Positions 40,409 through 49,125 of a stretch of DNA of 64,000 nt are shown here, in pieces. A model generated the notes under the pieces. It made no database searches and was not told the origin of the DNA. It was given only the letters and a program-made list of their open reading frames with translations. The translations under genes were made by a program, and so were the position numbers. Source of the stretch: Geopseudomonas sagittaria (GTDB taxonomy: Bacteria > Pseudomonadota > Gammaproteobacteria > Pseudomonadales > Pseudomonadaceae). The first letter of the stretch is position 1. The number at the start of each line of letters is the position of its first letter. The stretch spans positions 236,366-300,365 of the forward strand of contig NZ_FOXM01000006.1 in NCBI RefSeq assembly GCF_900115715.1, read 5' to 3'.

Positions 40409-41947
40409 ATGTCGACTTCACCTCACCCAGGCCGCCTGTTGCTGCTCGGCGTCCTCGGCCTGAGCGGCTGCGTGCGCCTGGGGCCGGACTTCCAGCCGCC
40501 GGGCGAGGCCTGGGTCGACCAGTGGCGCAGCCCGGCCATCGAGCAGGCCAGCCAGCAAGGGGCACAACCCGACATCCGCGAGTGGTGGCGGGTGTTCGAC
40601 GACCCGCTGCTCGACCGCCTGATCGCCGAGGCCGATGCCCACAACTCCAGCCTGAGGATCGCCGGCCTGCGGGTGATGGAAGCGCGCGCCCAGCTGGGCA
40701 TCGCCCAGAGCGGCCGCTACCCGCAGCTGCAGCAGGCCACCGCCGACAGTGTCTATCTGGATCGCAACCAGTCCGGCGGGCGCAACCCGCAGGACAGCCG
40801 TTTCTGGCAGCACAGCCTGGGCTTCGACATCGGCTGGGAGCTGGACTTCTGGGGCCGCTTCAGCCGCGCCATCGAGTCGGCCGATGCCGCCTACTTCGCC
40901 GCCGAAGCCAACTACGAGGACGTGCTGGTGCTGCTGCGTGCCCAGGTGGCGGAAACCTACTTCGCCCTGCGCACCACCGAAGCACGGCTGCGCGTCGCCC
41001 GCCGCAACGCCGAGCAGCAGAAGCGCAGCTTCGAGATCACCGAACGGCTGTTCACCAGCGGCGAGAGCGACGAGCTCGACCTGCAACAGGCCAAGACCCA
41101 GTATCTGGGCACCCTGAGCAGCCTCCCCGAGTTCGAGGACCAGGTGGCGCGCACCCGCAACGCCCTGGCCGTGCTGGTCGGTCGTCCGCCCGGCCCGCTG
41201 GCGGAACTGGCCGAGAAGGAAGGGCTGATCCCGCTGCTCGACCGCGCCGTGCTGCAGGGGGTGCCGGCCGACCTGCTGCGCCGCCGGCCCGATATCCGCG
41301 CCGCCGAACTCAACGTCGCCGCCCAGTCGGCGCTGATCGGCGTGGCCGAGGCCGACCTCTACCCCTCGCTGAGCCTGCTGGGCAGCATCGTCTGGTCCAC
41401 CAGCTCGCTGGATGGCGCGCCCGATACCATCGACCTGATCGGCGGCCCCAGCCTGCGCTGGAACCTGTTCGACTACGGACGCACCCGCAACAACGTGCGC
41501 GTGCAGGACGCCCGTCTGCAGCAGCTGATCGAGGTCTACCGCGACAGCGTGCGCCAGGCGGCGCGCGAGGCCGACGACGCCGCCCGCGGCCTGAGCAAGG
41601 CGCTGGAGCGCGAAATCATCCTGCGCGAGGCGGCGATCTCCGCCGAGCGCTCGCTGACCCTGGCCAGCGCCCAGTACCGCGAAGGCTACGCCGACTTCCA
41701 GCGCGTGCTGGATGCCCAGCGCGCGCTGCTGGTGCAGCAGGACAACTACCTGGTCACCCGCAACAGTGCAGTGAGCAACCTGATCGCCCTGTACAAGGCC
41801 CTCGGCGGCGGCTGGCACAGCGCCCAGCCGAGGGTCGATGCGGCCAGCCGCGCCCAGATGCAGCAACGCACCGACTGGGGCGAACTGCTGGATGCGCCAG
41901 CGGCCAGTGAAGCCCCGCAGCCAGACAAGGAGCGCGAAGATGAGTGA
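40409..41947 (+). CDS. NodT-family outer-membrane efflux lipoprotein
   Basis: A 512-residue TolC-like channel with lipobox GLSGC at Cys21 followed by VRLGPDFQPP, then two hairpin repeats (FAAEANYEDVLVLLRAQVAE; LLRRRPDIRAAELNVAAQSA) and a Pro/Glu-rich tail. It is paired with the HlyD adaptor gene (8-base overlap) and the DUF2955 gene to form a tripartite efflux system. It differs clearly from the OMF at about 32 kb. Confidence 0.92.
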   Translation: MSTSPHPGRLLLLGVLGLSGCVRLGPDFQPPGEAWVDQWRSPAIEQASQQGAQPDIREWWRVFDDPLLDRLIAEADAHNSSLRIAGLRVMEARAQLGIAQSGRYPQLQQATADSVYLDRNQSGGRNPQDSRFWQHSLGFDIGWELDFWGRFSRAIESADAAYFAAEANYEDVLVLLRAQVAETYFALRTTEARLRVARRNAEQQKRSFEITERLFTSGESDELDLQQAKTQYLGTLSSLPEFEDQVARTRNALAVLVGRPPGPLAELAEKEGLIPLLDRAVLQGVPADLLRRRPDIRAAELNVAAQSALIGVAEADLYPSLSLLGSIVWSTSSLDGAPDTIDLIGGPSLRWNLFDYGRTRNNVRVQDARLQQLIEVYRDSVRQAAREADDAARGLSKALEREIILREAAISAERSLTLASAQYREGYADFQRVLDAQRALLVQQDNYLVTRNSAVSNLIALYKALGGGWHSAQPRVDAASRAQMQQRTDWGELLDAPAASEAPQPDKEREDE

Positions 41948-43079
41948 TGAAGCGCAACCCGCGCCCCCGGCTCCGGCCCCTCCTCCGCCCAAGCCGCCCG
42001 CCGACCCGGTGAACAAGGGGGTGAAGTGGGTGCTCGGCCTGATCGCCCTCAGCCTGCTCTGGTACCTGCTGGCCGACCGTTTCACGCCCTATACCCAGCA
42101 GGCGCGGGTGCAGGCCTTCGTCGTGCCGGTGGCCGCCGAGGTGGCCGGCAAGGTGATCCGGGTGCTGGTGGGCAACAACCAGGTGGTCGAGGCTGGCGCA
42201 GTCCTCTTCGAGGTGGACCCGCAGCAGTACCAGATCGCCGTCGAGCGGGCGCGCGCCGACCTCGAGTCGACCCGCCGGCAGATCGCCGCCAGCACCGCCG
42301 GCATCGAGTCGGCGCAGGCCTCCCTGCGCGCCGCCCAGGCCAACGAACTCAAGGCGCAGCAGGACCGCGAGCGCCTCGAACGGCTGTACCGCGAGGATCC
42401 GGGCACCATTTCCCTGCGCCGCCTCGAGGTGTCGCGCGCCAGCCATGAACAGGCCATCAGCCAGGTCGCCGCGGCCCGCGCCGAAGTGCAGCGGGCGCGC
42501 GAGCAGCAGGGCGGCAGCGAGGAGCAGAACGCCCTGCTGCGCAGCGCCGCCACCGCCCTGGAGAAGGCCGAGCTGGACCTGGCCAATACCCGGGTGCGGG
42601 CTCGCTCGGCCGGGCTGATCACCGACCTGCGCACCGACGTCGGCCAGTTCGCGGCGGCGGGCAATCCGGTGATGACCCTGATCACCATCCAGGATGTGTG
42701 GATCAATGCGGAAATGACCGAGAACAACCTCGGCCGGGTCGAACCCGGCACGCCGGTCGCCATCGTGCTGGATGCCCTGCCCGGCGAGGTGTTCACCGGC
42801 CGGGTGCGCAGCGTCGGCTATGGCGTCAGCGTCGGGCAGAGCACCGCGCCCGGCACCCTGCCCAGCGTGGAGAACAGCCGCGACTGGCTGCGCCCGGCGC
42901 AGCGCTTCCCGGTGATCGTCGAACTCGCCCCCGGCGAGGTGGCCCGGTTGGCCAAGCTGCGCGGTATCCGCGTGGGCGGCCAGGCGGAGGTGATGGCGTT
43001 CCCCAGCGAGGGCAATCCGCTCAATCCGCTCGGCCGTCTGTTCCTCTACCTGATGAGCTGGCTGTCCTATGCCTACTGA
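41940..43079 (+). CDS. HlyD/EmrA-type membrane fusion protein
   Basis: A 379-residue adaptor: a Pro-rich cytoplasmic start (APPAPAPPPPKPPADP), one membrane helix (WVLGLIALSLLWYLLAD), lipoyl half AEVAGKVIRVLVGNNQVVEA, a long coiled-coil hairpin and the second lipoyl half NTRVRARSAGLITDLRTDVG. This layout pairs with DUF2955 or FUSC-type inner-membrane partners in aromatic or organic-acid efflux. The ATG at 41940 overlaps the OMF gene end by 8 bases. Confidence 0.9.
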   Translation: MSDEAQPAPPAPAPPPPKPPADPVNKGVKWVLGLIALSLLWYLLADRFTPYTQQARVQAFVVPVAAEVAGKVIRVLVGNNQVVEAGAVLFEVDPQQYQIAVERARADLESTRRQIAASTAGIESAQASLRAAQANELKAQQDRERLERLYREDPGTISLRRLEVSRASHEQAISQVAAARAEVQRAREQQGGSEEQNALLRSAATALEKAELDLANTRVRARSAGLITDLRTDVGQFAAAGNPVMTLITIQDVWINAEMTENNLGRVEPGTPVAIVLDALPGEVFTGRVRSVGYGVSVGQSTAPGTLPSVENSRDWLRPAQRFPVIVELAPGEVARLAKLRGIRVGGQAEVMAFPSEGNPLNPLGRLFLYLMSWLSYAY

Positions 43080-43087
43080 GCGCGCCC

Positions 43088-44122
43088 ATGGCTAGCCGCC
43101 GTGAGCCCCGCGCCCAGCGTGCGCTGCGCCTGGCCAGCGGCACCGCGCTGTGCCTGGCGGTCAGTTTCGGCCTGGGCCTGCCGCTGCCCTTCATTGCTCC
43201 GCTGTTCGCCCTGTTCCTGCTCGCCAAGTTCGACCGCCCGCTGTCGCTGAAGGCCGGGCTGGGCCTGACGCTGGTGGTGCTGCTGACCACCGGCAGCGGC
43301 CTGTTGCTGATCCCCTTGCTGCGCCATGCCGCGCTCAGCGGCGTGCTGCTGGTCGGCCTGTGCCTGTTCCTGGCCTTCCGCCACGGGCTGAGTGGCGGCA
43401 ACAACCTGGTCACCACCTTCCTGGTGATCGGCCTGACCATGATTTCGGCCGCCGGCACCGCCGACTTCGCCCTGGCGCTGCTGGTCATCAGCGCCCTGGT
43501 GCAGAACCTGCTGCTCGCCGTGCTGATGCTGCCCGTCGGCCACTGGCTGTTTCCCGAACCGGCCGGCGCGCAGGCGTTGCCGAGCGAGCCGACGCTGTCC
43601 ACGGAGGAGGCCGGCTGGGTGGCGCTGCGCGCCGCGCTGGTGGTGTTGCCGGCCTGGCTGCTGGCGCTGATCGATCCGGCCACCTACATGGCGATCATTC
43701 TAAAATCGGTCGGCCTCGGCCAGCAGAGCTGCACCGCCACGGTGCGTGATGCCGCGCGCGAGCTGATCGGCTCGACCCTGCTCGGCGGCCTGCTGGCCAT
43801 CCTGTTCTGGTGGGCCCTGGGCCTGTTCGTGCACCTGTGGATGTTCTTCCTGTGGATGCTGCTGTTCGGCCTGCTGCTGGCGCGCAAGCTCTACGGCTTC
43901 AGTCCGACCCGGCAAAGCCCCGGCTTCTGGCTGAACAGCCTGGTGACCATGATCATCCTGCTCGGCCTGTCGGTGCAGGACAGCGCCAACGGCAAAGATG
44001 TCTACAGCGCCTTCGCCCTGCGCATGGGCCTGTTCATCGCCCTCGGCCTGTATGCCTGGCTGATGGTCTACCTGCTCGACCAATACCGCCAACGCCGCCA
44101 TCTGCGGCAGCCCGGCTGCTGA
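43088..44122 (+). CDS. DUF2955 (FUSC-like) inner-membrane efflux protein
   Basis: A 344-residue protein with about ten hydrophobic segments (ASGTALCLAVSFGLGLPLPF at the start; LVTMIILLGLSVQDSANGKD near the end). The DUF2955 family typically follows a HlyD gene and resembles the membrane half of FUSC aromatic-acid exporters. It starts 8 bases after the HlyD gene and ends 12 bases before the channel gene. The substrate is unknown. Confidence 0.8.
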   Translation: MASRREPRAQRALRLASGTALCLAVSFGLGLPLPFIAPLFALFLLAKFDRPLSLKAGLGLTLVVLLTTGSGLLLIPLLRHAALSGVLLVGLCLFLAFRHGLSGGNNLVTTFLVIGLTMISAAGTADFALALLVISALVQNLLLAVLMLPVGHWLFPEPAGAQALPSEPTLSTEEAGWVALRAALVVLPAWLLALIDPATYMAIILKSVGLGQQSCTATVRDAARELIGSTLLGGLLAILFWWALGLFVHLWMFFLWMLLFGLLLARKLYGFSPTRQSPGFWLNSLVTMIILLGLSVQDSANGKDVYSAFALRMGLFIALGLYAWLMVYLLDQYRQRRHLRQPGC

Positions 44123-44134
44123 GGAGTTTCACCC

Positions 44135-44596
44135 ATGCTGCTAAATCTGCTGGTCGGCATTCCCGTGATGCTGCTGTGCCTGGTGATGGAGGCCTACATC
44201 GTGGTCTTGAGCCTGCGCTACTACGTGAGCTACTACGCCCGCACCAGCAGGGCTGGCGCAGGCGACAAGACCCTGCTGTGGGATTGCCTGGTGCTGGGGC
44301 TGGTGATGCTGCTGATGATGCTCGGCTATTTCGTGCAGATCGCCCTGTGGGCCGGGCTGTTCATGCTGCTCGGCGAGTTCGACGAGTTCGCCACGTCGAC
44401 CTACTACTCGGGAGTGACCTTCGCCACCCTCGGCTACGGCGATATCGTCCTCTCCGAGCGCTGGCGTCTGCTTGGCGCGCTGGAGGCCGGCAACGGCGTG
44501 CTCATGCTGGGGATCTCCACCGGGGTGATGACCGCGGCGGTGAAGGAGGTCATCAAGCACAACATGGAGAGGCTCAAGCACGGATCGAACGGTTAA
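44135..44596 (+). CDS. Two-helix potassium channel (Ion_trans_2)
   Basis: A 153-residue membrane protein with an N-terminal helix (LLVGIPVMLLCLVMEAYIVV), a second helix (LVLGLVMLLMMLGYFVQIAL), then a pore loop with the K+ selectivity filter TLGYGD at residues 98-103 and an outer helix (GVLMLGISTGVMTAAVKEVI). No regulatory RCK or cyclic-nucleotide domain is attached. GAGGAG lies upstream of the start. It sits between the DUF2955 gene and grxB. Confidence 0.88.
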   Translation: MLLNLLVGIPVMLLCLVMEAYIVVLSLRYYVSYYARTSRAGAGDKTLLWDCLVLGLVMLLMMLGYFVQIALWAGLFMLLGEFDEFATSTYYSGVTFATLGYGDIVLSERWRLLGALEAGNGVLMLGISTGVMTAAVKEVIKHNMERLKHGSNG

Positions 44597-44628
44597 ACTC
44601 TGCCGCCTGTTCTGACCAAGGAGGCTGC

Positions 44629-45282
44629 ATGAAGCTCTATCTCTACGATCACTGCCCGTTCTGCGTGCGCGCCGAGATGGTCGCCCACTACAAGCAGGTG
44701 CCGGTCGAGCAGGTCTACCTGCTCAACGACGACGAGGCGACCTGCATCGAATTGATCGGCGCCAAGCAGGTGCCGATCCTGCAGTTCGACGACGGTCGCG
44801 CCATGGGCGAGAGCCTGGACATCGCCCGCAAGCTGGACGAACTGGGCAACCCGCAGCGGCCGATCCGCCCGCACGGCGACTATCTGCCGACCCAGGAGCA
44901 CATCAACCAGGCGCGCCTGGCGAACTGGTGCCTGCTGTTCCCCCGCGACATCGCCCTCGGCCTGCCGGAGTTCGCCACCCAGTCCGCGCGCGACTACTTC
45001 CAGGCCAAGAAGGAGCAGATCATCCAGCGCCCGTTCGCCCAGGCCCTGGCGGAGAGCGCCGAGCACAAGGCCACGGTTGAAGCGATGCTGGCAACACTGC
45101 CGCCGCTGCCACTGCCCAGCGCCCACGGCGACACCCTGGGCTGGGACGACGTTCTGCTCTATCCCGGCCTGCGCAACCTGAGCATGGTCAAGGGCCTGGC
45201 CTTCCCGCCGGCGGTGCGCGCCTACGTCGAAGAGGTGGCGCGCCTGACCGACACCGCCACCTATTTCGAGCGGGCGATCTGA
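44629..45282 (+). CDS. grxB: Glutaredoxin 2 (GrxB)
   Basis: A 217-residue GST-fold glutaredoxin with active-site CPFC at residues 9-12 (MKLYLYDHCPFCVRAEMVAH) and cis-Pro region GAKQVPILQFDDG. An all-helical C-terminal domain includes NLSMVKGLAFPPAVRAYVEE. It reduces glutathione mixed disulfides and protein disulfides in the cytoplasm. GGAGG lies 4 bases before the ATG. The distance from the channel gene is 32 bases, so read-through from the efflux run is likely. Confidence 0.93.
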   Translation: MKLYLYDHCPFCVRAEMVAHYKQVPVEQVYLLNDDEATCIELIGAKQVPILQFDDGRAMGESLDIARKLDELGNPQRPIRPHGDYLPTQEHINQARLANWCLLFPRDIALGLPEFATQSARDYFQAKKEQIIQRPFAQALAESAEHKATVEAMLATLPPLPLPSAHGDTLGWDDVLLYPGLRNLSMVKGLAFPPAVRAYVEEVARLTDTATYFERAI

Positions 45283-45297
45283 GGGCGACACACAACC

Positions 45298-46614
45298 ATG
45301 CATACCCTCGAACAACTGCGCCGCGGCGAACTGGCCGGCATCCGCCGCCTCGATCTGTCCGCCGAGCTGACCGAATTCCCCGCAGAGATCTTCGACCTCG
45401 CCGACAGCCTGGAGGTGCTCAACCTCTCCGGCAATCAACTGCGCTACCTGCCGAACGACCTGGCGCGCCTGCACCGGCTGCGCATCCTGTTCTGCTCGGA
45501 CAACGCGTTCAGCGCGGTGCCGGAAGTGCTCGGCGAGTGCGCGAAGCTGGAGATGGTCGGCTTCAAGGCCAACCGCATCGCGCACCTGCCGGCGACCGCC
45601 CTGCCCGCCCGTCTGCGCTGGCTGATCCTCACCGACAACCAGCTGGAGAGCCTGCCCGCCGAACTGGGCAGCTGCGACCGGCTGCAGAAGCTGGCGCTGG
45701 CCGGCAACCATCTGCGCGCGCTGCCGGACAGCCTGGCCGAACTGCAGCGCCTGGAGCTGCTGCGCATCGCCGCCAACCGCTTCGAGCGGCTGCCCGAGAT
45801 GCTGCTGCAACTGCCGCGGCTGACCTGGCTGGCCTTCGCCGGCAACCCGTTCAGCGACACCCGCGAGGCGCAGGTGCTGGCCGAGCACCCGCAGCCGCCG
45901 ATCGCCCGCGACGGCATCGAATTGGGCGAGGTGCTGGGACAGGGCGCCTCCGGCGTCATCCATCGCGCCGACTGGCACCTCGCCGGCCAGCCGGCGCAAC
46001 CGATGGCCGCCAAGCTGTTCAAGGGCAGCGTGACCAGCGACGGCCTGCCGCACAGCGAGATGGCCGCCTGCATCGCCGCCGGCAGCCATCCCAACCTGAT
46101 CCGCGTGGCCGGGCCGCTGGCCGAACAGGCGGATGCCGCGCCGGGGCTGTTGCTGGAGCTGATCGACCCCGCCTTCCAGCCGCTGGCCGGGCCACCGTCG
46201 CTGGCCAGTTGCACCCGCGACTGCTACGCCGCCGAGCGGCGCTTCGGCGTCGACGAGGCCCTGCACATCGCCCGCGGCGTGGCCTCGGCGGTGGCGCACC
46301 TGCACGAGCGCGGCATCCTGCATGGCGACCTGTACGCCCACAACCTGCTGGTCAACCCGGCGGGCGACTGCCTGCTCGGCGACTTCGGCGCCGCTTCGTT
46401 CTTCGATCCGGGCAGCTCGAGCGGCCAGACGCTGCAACGCATCGAAACGCGCGCCTTCGGCTGCCTGCTGGAGGAGCTGCTGCAACGCTGCCCGGCGGAC
46501 CAGCAGCTCGACCGCCAGCAGCGTCTGCGCCAGCTGCAGGAGCAGTGCCTGGTCGAGCAGGTCGGCCAGCGGCCGGACTTCGCCGCTCTGGCCGCCAGCC
46601 TTGCGGTCATCTGA
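45298..46614 (+). CDS. Leucine-rich-repeat Ser/Thr protein kinase
   Basis: A 438-residue cytoplasmic fusion. Residues about 15-185 are leucine-rich repeats of the LxxLxLSxNxLxxLP type (VLNLSGNQLRYLPNDLARL; WLILTDNQLESLPAELGSC). Residues about 206-438 are a compact kinase domain: Gly-rich loop LGQGASGV, Lys239 in AAKLF, Glu254 in HSEMAA, catalytic loop HGDLYAHNLL with Asp344 and Asn349, and DFG at 362-364. HRD is replaced by HGD, so it is a non-RD kinase with a short activation segment. It is the last gene of the tight run, 15 bases after grxB. Target unknown. Confidence 0.88.
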   Translation: MHTLEQLRRGELAGIRRLDLSAELTEFPAEIFDLADSLEVLNLSGNQLRYLPNDLARLHRLRILFCSDNAFSAVPEVLGECAKLEMVGFKANRIAHLPATALPARLRWLILTDNQLESLPAELGSCDRLQKLALAGNHLRALPDSLAELQRLELLRIAANRFERLPEMLLQLPRLTWLAFAGNPFSDTREAQVLAEHPQPPIARDGIELGEVLGQGASGVIHRADWHLAGQPAQPMAAKLFKGSVTSDGLPHSEMAACIAAGSHPNLIRVAGPLAEQADAAPGLLLELIDPAFQPLAGPPSLASCTRDCYAAERRFGVDEALHIARGVASAVAHLHERGILHGDLYAHNLLVNPAGDCLLGDFGAASFFDPGSSSGQTLQRIETRAFGCLLEELLQRCPADQQLDRQQRLRQLQEQCLVEQVGQRPDFAALAASLAVI

Positions 46615-46728
46615 GCGGCGGCGACGGCTTGCCGGGCCGCCACGGCCTGGCGCATTCATCGGCGGGGGCCGGCAATCCGGCGGGAGCGCCCTACACTCAT
46701 GGGGCAGCGAACGCGGAGGAGCCCTGCC

Positions 46729-47085
46729 ATGAATCCCCTGTCCCAAGACCACTGCGAAGCCTGCCGCGCCGATGAGCCGCAGGTTTCCGAAAGCGAACTG
46801 GCCGAACTGATCCGGCAGATTCCCGACTGGAACATCGAGGTGCGCGACGGCGTCATGCAGCTGGAGAAGGTCTTCAGCTTCCCCGACTTCCAGCGGGCGC
46901 TGAACTTCACCAATGCGGTCGGCGCCATCGCCGAGGTGGAAGGCCATCACCCGGCGCTGCTCACCGAGTGGGGCAAGGTCACCGTGACCTGGTGGAGCCA
47001 CAAGATCCGCGGCCTGCACCGCAACGACTTCATCATGGCGGCACGGACCGATCAGATCGCCCAGCATGCCGAGGGCCACCACTAG
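46729..47085 (+). CDS. phhB: Pterin-4a-carbinolamine dehydratase PhhB
   Basis: A 118-residue enzyme that dehydrates 4a-hydroxytetrahydrobiopterin to recycle the phenylalanine hydroxylase cofactor. The active-site His pair is in [20 protein letters not shown], with [11 protein letters not shown] after it. The length equals known Pseudomonas PhhB. The phenylalanine hydroxylase gene phhA is not next to it. GGAGGAG lies 8 bases before the ATG at 46729. It is convergent with the pirin gene. Confidence 0.93.
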   Translation: MNPLSQDHCEACRADEPQVSESELAELIRQIPDWNIEVRDGVMQLEKVFSFPDFQRALNFTNAVGAIAEVEGHHPALLTEWGKVTVTWWSHKIRGLHRNDFIMAARTDQIAQHAEGHH

Positions 47086-47115
47086 TGGCGCGCAAGCGCC
47101 GTACCAGGCGCGTCG

Positions 47116-48060
47116 TCAGCTGTTTCGCCAGGGCAGCGGCGGCGCCACCAGCGGCGTACCGTCGTAGGCCGGCACGCCGCCGAAACGCGGGCTGCCGGCT
47201 TCCCAGTCGCGCTGGGCTTGGGCGATCTGCGCCCTGCTGTGGCCGACGAAGTTCCACCAGATGAGGATCTCCTCGCCGAACGGCTCGCCGCCCAGCAGCA
47301 GGACCCGGCTGCCGGGCGCCAGATGCAGCTGCAGACGATCGCGACCGCGCCCCAGGTAGGCCAGCTGGTCGGCGGCGAACTGCTCGGCGCCGATCTGCAG
47401 CGAGCCTTCCAGGGGCAGGACGCCGTATTCGAAGGTGCTCTCCAGCGGCAGATCCAGATGGGCACCATCCGGGCTGTGCAGCTCGAGACCGAGCAGCGCC
47501 GAATACAGCCGCGTCGGCGCCTGCCGAGCCTCGAAGCGTCCGGCCAGCAGGGTGAAGCGACAGCCATCGTGCTCCCAGCGGGGCAATTCGGGATGGTGAT
47601 CGAAGGCCGGCGCGCAGTCGCCATCGGCGGCGGGCAGCGCGATCCACAGCTGCGCCGCGTGCAGCACGCGCTGGTCGGCCAGGCATTCCTCGCTGTGGCT
47701 GATGCCGCGGCCGGCGGTCATCAGGTTGACCTGGCCGGGGCGGATCACCTGCCTCGAGCCCAGGCTGTCGCAGTGCAGCACCTCGCCCTCGATCATCCAG
47801 GTGAAGGTCTGCAAGCCGGTGTGCGGGTGCGGGCCGACGCGCATGCCCTGCCCCGGCTCGAAACGGGCCGGGCCGGCGTGGTCGAGGAAGCACCAGGCGC
47901 CGATCATGCGCCGCTGCCGCGAGGGCAGCAGGCGGTTGACCGGGATGCCGCCGCCGATCTGCGCCACCCGCGCGTCGACGCGCTGGATCAGCCGCTCGCC
48001 GCCGCGCAGCGGACAGTCGTAGGAGGAGGACAACCGGGGGGTGGGTTCGTGGGTACTCAT
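47116..48060 (-). CDS. Pirin family protein
   Basis: A 314-residue bicupin. The N-terminal metal-binding cupin motif is PHPHTGLQTFTWMIEGEVLH and TAGRGISHSEE, with FLDHAGPARFEPGQGM before it. The C-terminal half includes EEILIWWNFVGHSRAQIAQA. Pirins act as quercetin dioxygenase-like enzymes or redox-sensing regulators. AGGAGA lies 8 bases before the start. It shares the strand with the isochorismatase-like gene 75 bases upstream. Confidence 0.92.
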   Translation of the reverse strand: MSTHEPTPRLSSSYDCPLRGGERLIQRVDARVAQIGGGIPVNRLLPSRQRRMIGAWCFLDHAGPARFEPGQGMRVGPHPHTGLQTFTWMIEGEVLHCDSLGSRQVIRPGQVNLMTAGRGISHSEECLADQRVLHAAQLWIALPAADGDCAPAFDHHPELPRWEHDGCRFTLLAGRFEARQAPTRLYSALLGLELHSPDGAHLDLPLESTFEYGVLPLEGSLQIGAEQFAADQLAYLGRGRDRLQLHLAPGSRVLLLGGEPFGEEILIWWNFVGHSRAQIAQAQRDWEAGSPRFGGVPAYDGTPLVAPPLPWRNS

Positions 48061-48135
48061 GGGACTTTCTCCTGCTGACCCCTATTGGCCCCTGCTGGAA
48101 GCGGACCGCTGCCGCTCGCGCTCGGCGCCGCCGAC

Positions 48136-48762
48136 CTACTTGCCCGCCGTGAGAGTGGTGTAACTGTTGATCAGGTTACGGTAGTCCGGAATGTGGTTGG
48201 AGAACAGCGCGGCCAGGCCATCGACGTCGTTGCGCCAGTCGCGATGCAGCTCGCAGGCCACGCCGAACCAGGTCATCAGCTGCGCCCCGGCGGCGGACAT
48301 GCGATCCCAGGCCGCCTGCCGGGTCACCTCGCTGAAGGTGCCGGAGGCGTCGGTGACCACGAACACCTCGAAGCCCTCGGCGATGGCCGACAGCGCCGGA
48401 AAGGCCACGCACACCTCGGTCACCACGCCGGCAATGATCAGTTGCTTGCGGCCGCTCGCCTTCACCGCCTTGACGAAGTCCTCGTTGTCCCAGGCGTTGA
48501 TCTGCCCCGGCCGGGCTATGTAGGGCGCATCGGGAAACTGCTCCTTGAGTTCCGGCACCAGCGGGCCGTTGGGGCCGTTCTCGAAGCTGGTGGTGAGGAT
48601 GGTCGGCAACTTGAAGTAGGTGGCCAGGTCGGCCAGCGCCAGCACGTTGTTCTTGAACTTGTCCGGATCGAAGTCGCGGACCAGCGACAACAGGCCGGTC
48701 TGATGATCGACCAGCAGAACGGCGGCCTGGCTCTTGTCGAGACGCTTGTAGGGAGTGCTCAT
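48136..48762 (-). CDS. YcaC-like isochorismatase-family hydrolase
   Basis: A 208-residue cytoplasmic hydrolase of the cysteine-hydrolase superfamily. Asp19 lies in AAVLLVDHQTGLLSLVRDF and the catalytic Cys118 in IIAGVVTEVCVAFPALS; the C-terminus FGVACELHRDWRNDVDGLAA and SNHIPDYRNLI is typical of the YcaC subgroup. The physiological substrate is unknown. AGGAGG precedes the ATG closely. It is probably co-transcribed with the pirin gene. Confidence 0.92.
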   Translation of the reverse strand: MSTPYKRLDKSQAAVLLVDHQTGLLSLVRDFDPDKFKNNVLALADLATYFKLPTILTTSFENGPNGPLVPELKEQFPDAPYIARPGQINAWDNEDFVKAVKASGRKQLIIAGVVTEVCVAFPALSAIAEGFEVFVVTDASGTFSEVTRQAAWDRMSAAGAQLMTWFGVACELHRDWRNDVDGLAALFSNHIPDYRNLINSYTTLTAGK

Positions 48763-49125
48763 GATGACCTCCTGGTGTGGGATCGCCCGGTTGCGGGCGG
48801 TTTGCCGCGAGGCCGGGAGGCAGGGGCTTCGCGTCGAGGGGGAATTGCCCTGTCAGCGAGGCACTGAGCCCGGCACTTGTGTCACTGGGTAGTCATTCAA
48901 GATAGGCCAGACTGCTGGCCGGCAGGACTACCAAGCCGGCCATTGGTCAGTTGCGGCATTCCGCAGACCAGCACGCCCTGCACGGCCAGCATCCGCTTCA
49001 TAGGCACAAACCAGCTCGTCATTTTGACAACTTCATTTCCGGTGCAACACTTGCTCACATTGTTCTGCCTGATTCACGACCGGCAAAACAAGCAGTACAT
49101 CCCGATCAATCCAGGAGCACCAGAA
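48763..49125. other. Divergent intergenic region before OmpA-like gene
   Basis: The 363 bases contain a hairpin TGGCCGGC...GCCGGCCA at 48916-48942. A possible promoter TTGACA (49024-49029) lies 17 bases before a weak -10 ACACTT, about 75 bases upstream of the OmpA-like ATG. The region is AT-richer than average after 49010. No gene was seen; the open frame across it lacks a ribosome site. Confidence 0.4.
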
